The notes under the pieces: model-generated
The model's database searches: none
Told to the model about the DNA's origin: nothing
The model's input: only the letters and a program-made list of their open reading frames with translations
Translations under genes and position numbers: made by a program
Shown here: one piece after another, positions 1-7,878 of the stretch
Layout of the letters: each line of letters begins with the position of its first letter
Numbering within the stretch: the stretch's first letter is position 1
Assembly: GCF_039548895.1 (NCBI RefSeq)
Contig: NZ_JBCLVG010000001.1
DNA: 64,000 nt
Strand: one strand, 5' to 3'
Source of the DNA: Orlajensenia stereocauli
GTDB lineage: Bacteria; Actinomycetota; Actinomycetes; Actinomycetales; Microbacteriaceae

Positions 1-267
1 TCGGACCTCGACGCGATCCTCGATGCCTGGCTCGCCGAGCGAGGCGACGGAATCGCCTGCATCATCACCCGCGACATCGACGAGGCCGCCGTCAGGCCGA
101 CACCCCGCATCCGTTCCCTGACGCCGGAGCTGGCCAAGGGCCTCGAGTTCGACCTGGTGGTGCTCGTCGACCCCCACACCTTCGGCACGGGCATCGATGG
201 CGCCGTCGACCGCTACGTGGCGATGACCCGCGCCACCCAGCGGCTCGTCATCCTCACGAGCGGCTAG
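1..267 (+). CDS. UvrD/HelD-like superfamily 1 helicase, C-terminal end (partial)
   Basis: This is the last 88 codons of a gene that begins before the window; the reading frame is open from base 1 to the TAG at 265-267. The protein end carries two hallmarks of superfamily 1 helicases: AKGLEFDLVVLVDP (motif V-like) and DRYVAMTRATQRLVIL (motif VI, where the Arg contacts ATP). This arrangement fits the HelD/UvrD-REP group, ATP-driven DNA translocases or RNA polymerase-recycling factors. The exact subfamily cannot be decided from the tail alone. Its stop overlaps by 4 bases with the stop of the convergent gene at 264-689. Confidence 0.75.
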   Translation, partial: SDLDAILDAWLAERGDGIACIITRDIDEAAVRPTPRIRSLTPELAKGLEFDLVVLVDPHTFGTGIDGAVDRYVAMTRATQRLVILTSG

Positions 268-689
268 CCCGCGAGCGAGTCCGGGCCCGGGAGGACGTGG
301 GCATCGCCCTGGAGCGGGCGCAGCCTGTCGGCGACGGGGAACGGGGCGCTGTAGTACACGGCCGTCGCCGTGACGTCGCCCCAGTCCTCCTTCTTGACCA
401 GGACCCGCTCGGTGGACACCTCGACTATGCGCACGCGCAGCCAGTGGGCGTCGTCGCTGGCGCCGTCGCCACTGTCGTCGTCGTCGTCGAGCAGCAGTTC
501 GAACGGATCGGCGAGGTAGCCGAGGCCCGTCGACTCGAGCGTCTCCTCGGCGGTGAGCCAGTCGACGGCACCGGTCACGACGCGACCGAGCAGGTCGATC
601 ACGACGAAGCCGTCGCCGTCCGGGCGCATCCAGCCGAGCAGTTCCCTGTCGCCGCGGCGGTGCTCGATCCAGTGAGAGGGTGCAGGCAT
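264..689 (-). CDS. hypothetical protein, 141 aa
   Basis: I do not recognise a named family. The protein is soluble, with no signal peptide or membrane segment. The first half reads like a small beta-rich domain (WIEHRRGDRELLGWMRPDGDGFVVIDLLGR), followed by an acidic Asp run (LLLDDDDDSGDGASDD, about residues 66-81) and a second beta-rich stretch ending in a Pro/Gly tail. Codon use matches the neighbours. The ATG at 689 has no Shine-Dalgarno sequence but is preceded by TAGCCT and 7 bases, the leaderless-type signature seen across this window. It lies 69 bases after prmC on the same strand. Confidence 0.7.
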   Translation of the reverse strand: MPAPSHWIEHRRGDRELLGWMRPDGDGFVVIDLLGRVVTGAVDWLTAEETLESTGLGYLADPFELLLDDDDDSGDGASDDAHWLRVRIVEVSTERVLVKKEDWGDVTATAVYYSAPFPVADRLRPLQGDAHVLPGPDSLAG

Positions 690-696
690 GGTGTCG

Positions 697-702
697 AGGC
701 TA
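697..702 (-). promoter_or_regulatory. -10 element TAGCCT, leaderless-type, for the 141-aa hypothetical
   Basis: On the minus strand TAGCCT is followed by 7 bases and then the ATG at 689, so transcription would start at or next to the start codon. No Shine-Dalgarno sequence is present. Confidence 0.5.
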
Positions 703-757
703 GCAACGGCGGATGCCGATCGAGGCTGGCGACAACGGATCCCGCGGCCCCGAGCGG

Positions 758-1639
758 TTAGCGCAGCGCCGTCGTCGCGCGGTCGCGGAAGGTCAGGTCG
801 CGGTGATGGATGACGCAGCGCCAGCCGTCGCCGGCCAGGATGGCGGCGATGGCGGCCGACTGGTGCTCGGCGTGCTCGATCACCAGCACTCCCCCGGACC
901 TGAGCAGGCGCAGCCCCGTGCGCGACAGCGCCGGGATGACCGAGAGTCCGTCGTCGCCGCCGTAGAGCGCCTCGTCGGGATCGTGGAAGGCGACCTCGGG
1001 ATCGGCGGGGCGCAGGCTCTCGGGGACGTAGGGCGGATTCGACGCGACGACGCTCACCGTGCCGTCGAGCTCGGGCAGGGCGTCGATCAGGTCAGCGGCC
1101 ACCAGCGTCGTGTTGTCAGCGCCGAAGTCCCGGATGTTGCGCGCGGCCCAGACGCGGGCCTCGGCGGAGCGTTCGACGGCGTAGACCCTGGCGTTCGGCA
1201 CCTCCGTCGCCATGGCGAGGGCGATCGCGCCGCTGCCGGTTCCGAGATCGACGGCGATCGGTGCAGGGGCAGCGTCGGCCCGCAGGGCGTCGATGGCGAG
1301 TTGCGCGACCATCTCCGTCTCGGGGCGCGGAATGAAGACTCCGGGTCCGACGTGCAGCTCGAGGGCCCGGAACGGCGCCAGGCCGGTGATGTGCTGCAGG
1401 GGTTCCCGGGTGGCCCGGCGAGCGATGAGCGAGCGGATGCTGGCGGCATCCGTCGCCGACACCGTGCCGCCCAGGATGAGACGGGCCTGCAGACCGCCGC
1501 GGCTGAGCTCCAGCACGTGACCGAGCAGAAGCTGCGCGTCGATCTCGGGCGAGATGACGCCTGCCGCTTCGAGCGTGGCGACGGACTCATCGAGCAGTTC
1601 GCCCAGGGGAAGTCCCTCGTCGCTTTTCGTCATATTCAC
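758..1639 (-). CDS. prmC: Peptide chain release factor N5-glutamine methyltransferase
   Basis: PrmC methylates the glutamine of the GGQ motif in release factors RF1/RF2 using S-adenosylmethionine. The 293-aa protein has the usual N-terminal helical domain, then a Rossmann methyltransferase with the SAM loop VDLGTGSGAIALAMA and the catalytic NPPY motif (SNPPYVPESL). I chose the GTG at 1639 (GTG-AAT-ATG) because TACATT lies 7 bases upstream; the ATG at 1633 is the alternative. Its usual partner prfA is 1.7 kb upstream on the same strand, separated here by the opposite-strand cysK-cysE pair. Confidence 0.93.
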   Translation of the reverse strand: MNMTKSDEGLPLGELLDESVATLEAAGVISPEIDAQLLLGHVLELSRGGLQARLILGGTVSATDAASIRSLIARRATREPLQHITGLAPFRALELHVGPGVFIPRPETEMVAQLAIDALRADAAPAPIAVDLGTGSGAIALAMATEVPNARVYAVERSAEARVWAARNIRDFGADNTTLVAADLIDALPELDGTVSVVASNPPYVPESLRPADPEVAFHDPDEALYGGDDGLSVIPALSRTGLRLLRSGGVLVIEHAEHQSAAIAAILAGDGWRCVIHHRDLTFRDRATTALR

Positions 1640-1646
1640 GTGAAGG

Positions 1647-1652
1647 AATGTA
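1647..1652 (-). promoter_or_regulatory. -10 element TACATT, leaderless-type, for prmC
   Basis: TACATT is followed by 7 bases (CCTTCAC) and the GTG at 1639 on the minus strand. There is no ribosome-binding site between them. Confidence 0.45.
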
Positions 1653-1764
1653 ACGCACTCGCCTGAGCGCGACCGGCGACCGTAGTCTGAACGAAGCCGC
1701 GCTTCGTTCCTTCGGCGCCGCCGATGCGCCAGTGCCGCCAGTGTCGCCAGTGAAAGGTCACCCC

Positions 1765-2700
1765 ATGTCGCAGATATACTCGAGCATCACCGACGTCGTC
1801 GGGCGCACGCCGCTCGTTCGCCTGAACCGCATCACCGAGGGCGCTGGCGCCACCGTGCTGGCCAAGCTCGAGTTCTACAATCCGTCGGCCAGCGTCAAGG
1901 ACCGCCTGGGAGTCGCCATCGTCGATGCAGCCGAGGCATCGGGTGAACTGGCGGCCGGCGGCACCATCGTCGAGGCCACGAGTGGAAACACCGGCATCGC
2001 CCTCGCGATGGTCGGTGCCGCACGCGGATACACCGTGATCCTCACGATGCCCGAGACCATGAGCACCGAGCGCCGCGCGCTGCTCCGCGCGTACGGAGCC
2101 GAACTCGTCCTGACCCCGGGCTCCGAGGGCATTCGCGGTGCCGTCGCCAAGTCCGAGGAGATCGCCGCCGGCATCCCCGGCGCGGTCCTCGCCCGCCAGT
2201 TCGAGAACGAGGCGAATCCCGAGATCCACCGCCGCACGACGGCGGTCGAGATCTGGGACGACACCGACGGGGAGGTCGACATCTTCGTGTCGGGCATCGG
2301 GACCGGCGGCACGATCACCGGTACCGGCCAGGTGCTCAAGGAGCGGAAGCCCACGGTGCAGGTCGTCGGCGTCGAGCCCGAGGAGTCGGCGCTGCTCACC
2401 GGCGGGAGCGCCGGCCCGCACAAGATCCAGGGCATCGGCCCGAACTTCATCCCGGAGATCCTCGATCGCGAGGTCTACGACGAGATCATCGACGTGAACA
2501 TCGCCCAGTCCGTGGCCATGGCCCGCCGCCTCGCGGTGGAGGAGGGCATCCTGGGCGGCATCAGCTCGGGAGCCACGGTGCACGCCGCTCTCGAGCTGGC
2601 GAAGCGACCCGAGAACGCCGGCAAGACCATCGTCGTGATCGTCGCCAGCTACGGTGAGCGCTACCTGTCGACCGTGTTGTTCGAGGGTCTCGTCGACTGA
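1765..2700 (+). CDS. cysK: Cysteine synthase A (O-acetylserine sulfhydrylase)
   Basis: This PLP enzyme joins O-acetylserine and sulfide to give cysteine. The 311-aa protein starts MSQIYSSITDVVGRTPLVRL. The PLP lysine is in NPSASVKDRLG, the substrate loop is EATSGNTGIALA, and the phosphate-binding glycine loop is GIGTGGTITG. I chose the ATG at 1765 because GAAAGG lies 7 bases before it; the frame is open 11 codons further upstream but with no ribosome-binding site. cysE follows 44 bases later on the same strand, giving a two-step serine-to-cysteine unit. The two proteins form the cysteine synthase complex in other bacteria. Confidence 0.96.
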   Translation: MSQIYSSITDVVGRTPLVRLNRITEGAGATVLAKLEFYNPSASVKDRLGVAIVDAAEASGELAAGGTIVEATSGNTGIALAMVGAARGYTVILTMPETMSTERRALLRAYGAELVLTPGSEGIRGAVAKSEEIAAGIPGAVLARQFENEANPEIHRRTTAVEIWDDTDGEVDIFVSGIGTGGTITGTGQVLKERKPTVQVVGVEPEESALLTGGSAGPHKIQGIGPNFIPEILDREVYDEIIDVNIAQSVAMARRLAVEEGILGGISSGATVHAALELAKRPENAGKTIVVIVASYGERYLSTVLFEGLVD

Positions 2701-2732
2701 GCGGGTCGACATCGGACATCCTTCGGCGGCCG

Positions 2733-2738
2733 TAGGCT
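2733..2738 (+). promoter_or_regulatory. -10 element TAGGCT, leaderless-type, for cysE
   Basis: TAGGCT, then 6 bases (GGTGCC), then the cysE ATG at 2745. This gives cysE its own promoter in addition to any read-through from cysK. Confidence 0.5.
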
Positions 2739-2744
2739 GGTGCC

Positions 2745-3317
2745 ATGGGATTCTTCGCCGCGCTTCGTGAGGATGTCGCGACGGCTCGCTCGCACGATCC
2801 GGCTGCGCGCAGCAGCATCGAGGTGTTCCTCGCCTACTCCGGCCTGCACGCCGTGTGGGGTCACAGGCTGACGCACCTGCTCTGGACCGCCGGTTTCCGG
2901 CTGCCGGCCCGACTGCTCTCGCAGCTGCTCCGTTTCCTCACCGGCGTCGAGATCCACCCGGCGGCCACCATCGGGCGCAGGCTGTTCATCGACCACGGCA
3001 TGGGCGTCGTGATCGGGGCGACCGCCGTGCTCGGCGACGACGTGATGCTGTACCACGGCGTGACCCTGGGCGGGAAGAGCCGGCACCACCGGCGCGATGA
3101 GAAGCGGCATCCGACGCTCGAGGACGGCGTGACAGTCGGCGCCGGCGCGAAGGTGCTCGGCGACATCACGCTCGGAGCCTGGTCGACCGTCGGCGCGAAC
3201 GCCGTCGTGACCAAGGACGCCCCGCCGAACTCACTGCTGACCGGGATCCCGGCGACCATCAGGCCGGCGGATCCCGACGCCACCGAGTCGGCCCGCGGCG
3301 TGGTCTACGACGCCTGA
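2745..3317 (+). CDS. cysE: Serine O-acetyltransferase
   Basis: CysE acetylates serine with acetyl-CoA to make O-acetylserine, the substrate of CysK next door. The 190-aa protein is the short type: an N-terminal helical region followed by left-handed beta-helix hexapeptide repeats from about residue 65 (IHPAATIGRRLFIDHGMGVVIG, then GVTLGGKSRH and VTVGAGAKVLGDITLG). The catalytic His is in the DHGMG loop. It ends with a short tail, where other family members carry the CysK-binding C-terminus. There is no Shine-Dalgarno sequence before the ATG. Confidence 0.95.
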   Translation: MGFFAALREDVATARSHDPAARSSIEVFLAYSGLHAVWGHRLTHLLWTAGFRLPARLLSQLLRFLTGVEIHPAATIGRRLFIDHGMGVVIGATAVLGDDVMLYHGVTLGGKSRHHRRDEKRHPTLEDGVTVGAGAKVLGDITLGAWSTVGANAVVTKDAPPNSLLTGIPATIRPADPDATESARGVVYDA

Positions 3318-3331
3318 GCCGCGCGGGATCG

Positions 3332-3349
3332 GTGATCTCGATACGCGTC
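3332..3349. repeat. Fragment of dispersed intergenic repeat (GTGATCTCGATACGCGTC)
   Basis: This 18-base word recurs with one change (C to T) at 30713-30730. It lies in the 39-base gap between the convergent genes cysE and prfA. Similar GATCTCGATACG...TACTCGATCAGCGG sequences are common between genes in Microbacteriaceae genomes (general knowledge, not checked here). Confidence 0.5.
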
Positions 3350-3356
3350 AGCGTTA

Positions 3357-4436
3357 TCAGGCCTGGTCGCCGATGTCGGCGAGCCTGGCCTCCTCATCGG
3401 CCTGGATGGCCGACTCGATGATGGGCTCGAGCGCTCCGTTCATGACCGAGTCCAGGTTGTAGGCCTTGTAGCCCGTGCGGTGATCGGCGATGCGGTTCTC
3501 GGGGAAGTTGTAGGTGCGGATGCGCTCCGAGCGGTCCATCGTGCGGATCTGGGTCTTGCGGGCAGCGCTGTCGAGCTCGGCCTGCTCCTCCTGACGGCGC
3601 GCGAGGATGCGGGCGCGCAGAACGCGCATGCCGGCCTCGCGGTTCTGCAACTGGCTCTTCTCGTTCTGCATCGCCACGACGATCCCCGTCGGAAGGTGCG
3701 TGATGCGCACGGCGGAGTCCGTGGTGTTGACGGACTGGCCACCGGGGCCGCTCGAGCGGTACACGTCGATCTTGAGGTCGTTCTGGTTGATGTCGACCTC
3801 TTCCGGGGCGTCGACCTCGGGGAAGACGAGGACACCCGTCGTCGAGGTGTGGATGCGTCCCTGCGACTCTGTGGCCGGAACGCGCTGCACCCGGTGGACG
3901 CCGCCCTCGTACTTGAGGTGGGCCCAGACACCCTGTGACGGGTCTGTCGCGTTGGACTTGATGGCGACCTGAACGTCCTTGTAGCCGCCGAGATCGCTCT
4001 CGGTGCGCTCGAGGAGTTCGGTCTTCCAGCCCTTGGACTCCGCGTAGTGCATGTACATGCGCAGCAGGTCGGCGGCGAACAGGGCGCTCTCGGCTCCGCC
4101 CTCTCCGCCTTTGATCTCCATGATCACGTCGCGGCCGTCGTCGGGGTCGCGCGGGATGAGGAGACGACGCAGCTTCTCCTGGGTCGTCGCGAGCTCCTCT
4201 TCGAGGGCGGGGATCTCCTCGGCGAATGCGTCGTCCTCACGGGCGAGCTCCCGGGCGGCGGCGAGGTCCTCGCCGGCCTGGATCCATGCAGTGTTGGCCG
4301 CGGCGATCTTCGAGAGCTCAGCGTAGCGACGGTTGACCTTCTTGGCACGGGCGGCGTCGGCGTGCAGCGCCGGATCGGCCAGCTGCTCCTGCAGATCCGC
4401 GTGCTCGTCGAGCAGTACCTTCACCGAATCGAACAT
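3357..4436 (-). CDS. prfA: Peptide chain release factor 1
   Basis: RF1 recognises UAA and UAG stop codons and triggers peptide release. The 359-aa protein has the N-terminal coiled coil, the codon-recognition domain and the GGQ loop SSGPGGQSVNTTDSAVR, whose Gln is the PrmC methylation site. I chose the ATG at 4436 (MFDSVKVLLDEH) because AGGAG lies 7 bases upstream; the frame runs 25 codons further but only through the structured rho-prfA gap. It lies 108 bases downstream of rho, separated by a strong hairpin. Confidence 0.96.
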   Translation of the reverse strand: MFDSVKVLLDEHADLQEQLADPALHADAARAKKVNRRYAELSKIAAANTAWIQAGEDLAAARELAREDDAFAEEIPALEEELATTQEKLRRLLIPRDPDDGRDVIMEIKGGEGGAESALFAADLLRMYMHYAESKGWKTELLERTESDLGGYKDVQVAIKSNATDPSQGVWAHLKYEGGVHRVQRVPATESQGRIHTSTTGVLVFPEVDAPEEVDINQNDLKIDVYRSSGPGGQSVNTTDSAVRITHLPTGIVVAMQNEKSQLQNREAGMRVLRARILARRQEEQAELDSAARKTQIRTMDRSERIRTYNFPENRIADHRTGYKAYNLDSVMNGALEPIIESAIQADEEARLADIGDQA

Positions 4437-4492
4437 CTCGAGACTCCTGTTGTTTCCTGCGCGAGAGTGGAAGTGGTCGGGGAAAAGCCGAA

Positions 4493-4533
4493 GGTCCTGC
4501 GCGTCGGCCACTCTCGTTCCGATGCGCAGGACC
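4493..4533 (-). terminator. Intrinsic terminator after rho, before prfA
   Basis: The minus-strand transcript can form a 15-bp stem (4519-4533 with 4493-4507, one G-U pair) with an 11-base loop. It is followed by TTCGGCTTTTCC, a moderately U-rich tail. It sits 11 bases after the rho stop codon. The loop contains CGAGAGTGG, which is exactly complementary to CCACTCTCG further downstream in the transcript (plus-strand 4462-4470), just upstream of the prfA ribosome-binding site. Confidence 0.65.
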
Positions 4534-4544
4534 CTCTGAAGACG

Positions 4545-6686
4545 CTAGTGCTCGCCCGTGTGTCCGTTGGTGCCGTTCTTGCCGACCTGCATGAGGAACT
4601 CGACGTTGGACTGGGTCTCCTTGAGGCGACCCAGAACGGCCTCGAGCGCCTGCTGCTGGTCGAGGCCGGCGAGGGCGCGACGCAGCTTCCAGGTGATCTT
4701 GACCTCGTCGGCGCTCATGAGCATCTCCTCGCGACGGGTGCCGGAGGCGTTCACGTCGACGGCCGGGAAGATGCGCTTGTCCGCGAGCTGGCGCGAGAGG
4801 CGCAGCTCCGAGTTTCCGGTGCCCTTGAACTCCTCGAAGATGACCTCGTCCATCTTGGACCCGGTCTCGATGAGCGCCGTGGCGAGGATCGTGAGCGATC
4901 CGCCGTTCTCGATATTGCGAGCGGCACCGAAGAAGCGCTTCGGCGGGTAGAGCGCCGACGCGTCGACACCACCGGAGAGGATGCGACCGGAAGCCGGAGC
5001 CGCCAGGTTGTAGGCGCGGCCGAGGCGGGTGATCGAGTCGAGCAGCACGACGACGTCGTGGCCCAGCTCGACGAGGCGCTTCGCACGCTCGATGGCGAGC
5101 TCGGCGACGGTGGTGTGGTCCTCTGCCGGGCGGTCGAAGGTGGAGGCGATGACCTCGCCCTTCACCGTGCGCTGCATGTCGGTGACCTCTTCAGGACGCT
5201 CGTCGACGAGAACGACCATGAGGTGGACCTCGGGGTTGTTGATCGCGATGGCGTTGGCGATCTGCTGCAGCACGATCGTCTTGCCGGCCTTGGGCGGTGC
5301 GACGATGAGGCCGCGCTGGCCCTTGCCGATCGGCGAGACCAGGTCGATGATGCGCTGCGTGAGCTTGGTCGGCTCGGTCTCGAGGCGCAGGCGCTCCTGC
5401 GGGTAGAGCGGCGTGAGCTTCTGGAAGTCGACGCGCGCAGCGGCCTCGTCGACGGACTGGCCGTTGATCGAGTCGACCTTGACGATCGCGTTGTACTTCT
5501 GGCGGCCGTTGCCGTCGCCCTCGTGCGGCTGGCGGATGGCGCCGACGACGGCGTCTCCCTTGCGCAGGTTGTACTTCTTGACCTGGCCGAGCGAGACGTA
5601 GACGTCGCTCGGGCCCGGCAGGTAGCCGCTGGTGCGCACGAACGCGTAGTTGTCGAGGACGTCGAGGATGCCGGCGACGGGGATGAGCACGTCGTCGTCG
5701 TTCAGCTCGGGCTCGAACTCGTCGCCTGCAGCACCGCCGCGACGCTTGCGGTCGCGGTAACGGCTGCGGCCGGAGCGGGCGTCGCCCTCTGCCGCCTGAC
5801 GCTGGCTGTCGCGCTGGCTCTGCTGCCCGTTGCCGTTCTGGCGCTCGTCGACGTCGAGCTTCTGGCCCTGCTCTGCAGGCTGGTTGCCCTGCTTCTGCTG
5901 GTTCTGGTTGCCCCGGTCGTTGCCGTTCTGGCCGTTGTTCTGGTTGGCGTTCTGGGCGTTGGCGTTCTGGGCGTTCTCGCCACGGCCGCCGCGGTTGCGG
6001 TTGCGGTTGCGGCCCTGACGCTCGCCCTGCGGCTTCTCGTCGGTCGACTCGGCAGCCTCGGTGGAATCGACGGCGGCGGGAGCCTCGGTAGCCTCAACGG
6101 TCTCGGTGGCCTGAGGGGCGACCTTGACCTGCTTGCGGCGCTGGCCGCGAGGGGCGTCGCCGTCCTGGGCCTTCTCGGGGTTGTTGTTACGGGCGGCGAC
6201 GGCGTCGAGCGCCGGAACGAGGCTGTCGAGGCCCGTTCCGCCTGCGGTGTTCACGTGGGCGCCGGCGGCCGTCGAGGCCGAGGTGGCGCGGCGCGAGCCG
6301 CGGCCGCGGGTCACGGCGGGGGCGCCGGTCACGGTGAGGGCTGCGGCCTGGGCCGGGGTCTCCTCGGCGGCGGCCACGAGCGCCTGCTCGGCAGTGGGGT
6401 CCGCTGCCTGCTCGGCGGCGGGGACAGCTGCGGGCTCTGCAGCGGCATCCGTCGTCGTCGACGAGGCCTCAGGCGCGGCCGGGGCGGCGGTCTCGGCAGC
6501 AACGGGTGCTGCAGCGGCGCTCTCGGCGGGCTGGGCGTCGACGATGGCATCGACGAGCTCGCCCTTGCGGAGCTTGGAGGCACCGGGGATGCTGAGCTGG
6601 GTCGCGAGAGCCTGGAGCTCGGCGACGCGCAGGGTGTTCAGCTGGGTGCGGGTTGCCACGGTCTGGGTGGCGTTTCCAGTAGTCAC
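4545..6686 (-). CDS. rho: Transcription termination factor Rho, with long low-complexity insertion
   Basis: Rho is the hexameric RNA helicase that ends transcription. The C-terminal 400 residues are canonical: a cold-shock RNA-binding fold (GILDVLDNYAFVRTSGYLPG), Walker A (VAPPKAGKTIV), Walker B (VVVLLDSITRLGRAYN) and the Q/R loops. The N-terminus has a Rho_N domain (RTQLNTLRVAELQALATQL), then about 260 residues of Ala/Glu-rich followed by Asn/Gln/Gly/Arg-rich low complexity. At about 713 aa it is far longer than E. coli Rho (419 aa) but similar in plan to other actinobacterial Rho proteins. I chose the GTG at 6686, preceded by AAAGGA at a good distance; a GTG at 6737 adds 17 residues but has no ribosome-binding site. 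Confidence 0.95.
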   Translation of the reverse strand: MTTGNATQTVATRTQLNTLRVAELQALATQLSIPGASKLRKGELVDAIVDAQPAESAAAAPVAAETAAPAAPEASSTTTDAAAEPAAVPAAEQAADPTAEQALVAAAEETPAQAAALTVTGAPAVTRGRGSRRATSASTAAGAHVNTAGGTGLDSLVPALDAVAARNNNPEKAQDGDAPRGQRRKQVKVAPQATETVEATEAPAAVDSTEAAESTDEKPQGERQGRNRNRNRGGRGENAQNANAQNANQNNGQNGNDRGNQNQQKQGNQPAEQGQKLDVDERQNGNGQQSQRDSQRQAAEGDARSGRSRYRDRKRRGGAAGDEFEPELNDDDVLIPVAGILDVLDNYAFVRTSGYLPGPSDVYVSLGQVKKYNLRKGDAVVGAIRQPHEGDGNGRQKYNAIVKVDSINGQSVDEAAARVDFQKLTPLYPQERLRLETEPTKLTQRIIDLVSPIGKGQRGLIVAPPKAGKTIVLQQIANAIAINNPEVHLMVVLVDERPEEVTDMQRTVKGEVIASTFDRPAEDHTTVAELAIERAKRLVELGHDVVVLLDSITRLGRAYNLAAPASGRILSGGVDASALYPPKRFFGAARNIENGGSLTILATALIETGSKMDEVIFEEFKGTGNSELRLSRQLADKRIFPAVDVNASGTRREEMLMSADEVKITWKLRRALAGLDQQQALEAVLGRLKETQSNVEFLMQVGKNGTNGHTGEH

Positions 6687-6927
6687 GGGAGTTTTGGTCC
6701 TTTCGCCTGGCGGGAATCCGTCCAGGGGAGCTGTCACCGAGCTGCGTGTCGCGATTTCGACATGGAAACGCGACAGGCTGGTGGCGCGATGAGAGCAAAT
6801 GAATTGCGGGGAATTGCACCGGTCCAGTCGGTTCGCTTTGCTGTGCGGAACCGTGACGGGTACTGGCTCAGTCTAACACCGTGCCGGATGATGCCCTGAC
6901 ACGCGAACGTGGGTCATCAGGGGATCC

Positions 6928-7878
6928 TCAGGCCGACGCGTTGACCGAGCCCTTGAAGTCGACGGCCAGGTGCAGAGCCTGCCACGGCGTCTCGGACACC
7001 GCAGCGACGAGGTCGGCCGCGCCGAGGCGCTGCCCGGGGTCGCTCGCGAGCACGAGGATCGACGGGCCGGCACCCGACACCACTGCCGGGTAGCCGGCGG
7101 CACGGAGGGCGACGATGAGGGCGTTGGTCTCCGGCATGGCTGCAGCACGGTAGTTCTGGTGCAGCTTGTCCTCGGTGGCGGCGAGCAGCAGCTCGGGGCT
7201 CTGGATGAGGGCGGCGACGAGCAGAGCCGAGCGCGAGACGTTGAAGACGGCGTCCTCGTGAGGAACGGACTCGGGCTGCAGGCTGCGCGCGAGCGCTGTC
7301 GACATCACGTGCTCGGGCACGAACACCACGGGTGAGACGCCGCGGTGCACCATGAGCTTCTTGTGCTGCGGGCCCTCGGGCGTGGTCCACGCGATGGTCA
7401 GGCCGCCGAACAGGGCCGGCGCCACGTTGTCCGGATGACCCTCGAGCTCGGTCGCGAGAGCCAGGGCGTCATTGTCGGAGATCTCGACGACGCCCTCGAG
7501 GATGCCCTTGGCAGCCATCACGCCCGAGACGATCGCAGCGCCGGACGACCCGAGTCCCCTACCGTGCGGGATCGAGTTGCGGGCCTCGAGACGCAGGCCG
7601 GGCAGAGAGTACCCGTAGTGCGCCAGCACATGGGCGATGGAGCGCACGACGAGGTGCGACTCGTCCGTCGGCACCTCACCGGCCCCGACGCCCTCGACGT
7701 GGATGTCGACACCAGGAGCAGGCAGCACCTCGACGACGAGCTCGTCGTAGAGGGCGAGGGCGAGTCCGAGGGTGTCGAATCCGGGGCCGAGGTTCGCACT
7801 CGTGGCCGGCACCTGCACCGAGACCCGACGACCGACGAGCTCTGATGCGAGGGAGTTCAGCGCCACGGCGGCGGTCAT
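6928..7878 (-). CDS. thrB: Homoserine kinase
   Basis: ThrB phosphorylates homoserine, the step before threonine synthase. It is a GHMP kinase of 316 aa with the N-terminal VPATSANLGPGFDTLGLAL and the ATP loop GRGLGSSGAAIVSG; the C-terminal glycine motif VSGAGPSILVL is also present. The ATG at 7878 overlaps the thrC stop by 4 bases (ATGA), so translation is likely coupled to thrC. The frame remains open upstream through thrC, but that stretch is only the wrong-frame reading of thrC. It is the last gene of lysA-hom-thrC-thrB. Confidence 0.96.
   Translation of the reverse strand: MTAAVALNSLASELVGRRVSVQVPATSANLGPGFDTLGLALALYDELVVEVLPAPGVDIHVEGVGAGEVPTDESHLVVRSIAHVLAHYGYSLPGLRLEARNSIPHGRGLGSSGAAIVSGVMAAKGILEGVVEISDNDALALATELEGHPDNVAPALFGGLTIAWTTPEGPQHKKLMVHRGVSPVVFVPEHVMSTALARSLQPESVPHEDAVFNVSRSALLVAALIQSPELLLAATEDKLHQNYRAAAMPETNALIVALRAAGYPAVVSGAGPSILVLASDPGQRLGAADLVAAVSETPWQALHLAVDFKGSVNASA

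Noticed and set aside
4047..6899. A 950-codon open frame opposite rho and prfA
   Set aside because: It runs antisense to two clear genes, its translation is Leu/Val/Arg/Gly-rich with no domain, and it arises from GC-rich codon bias in the real genes.
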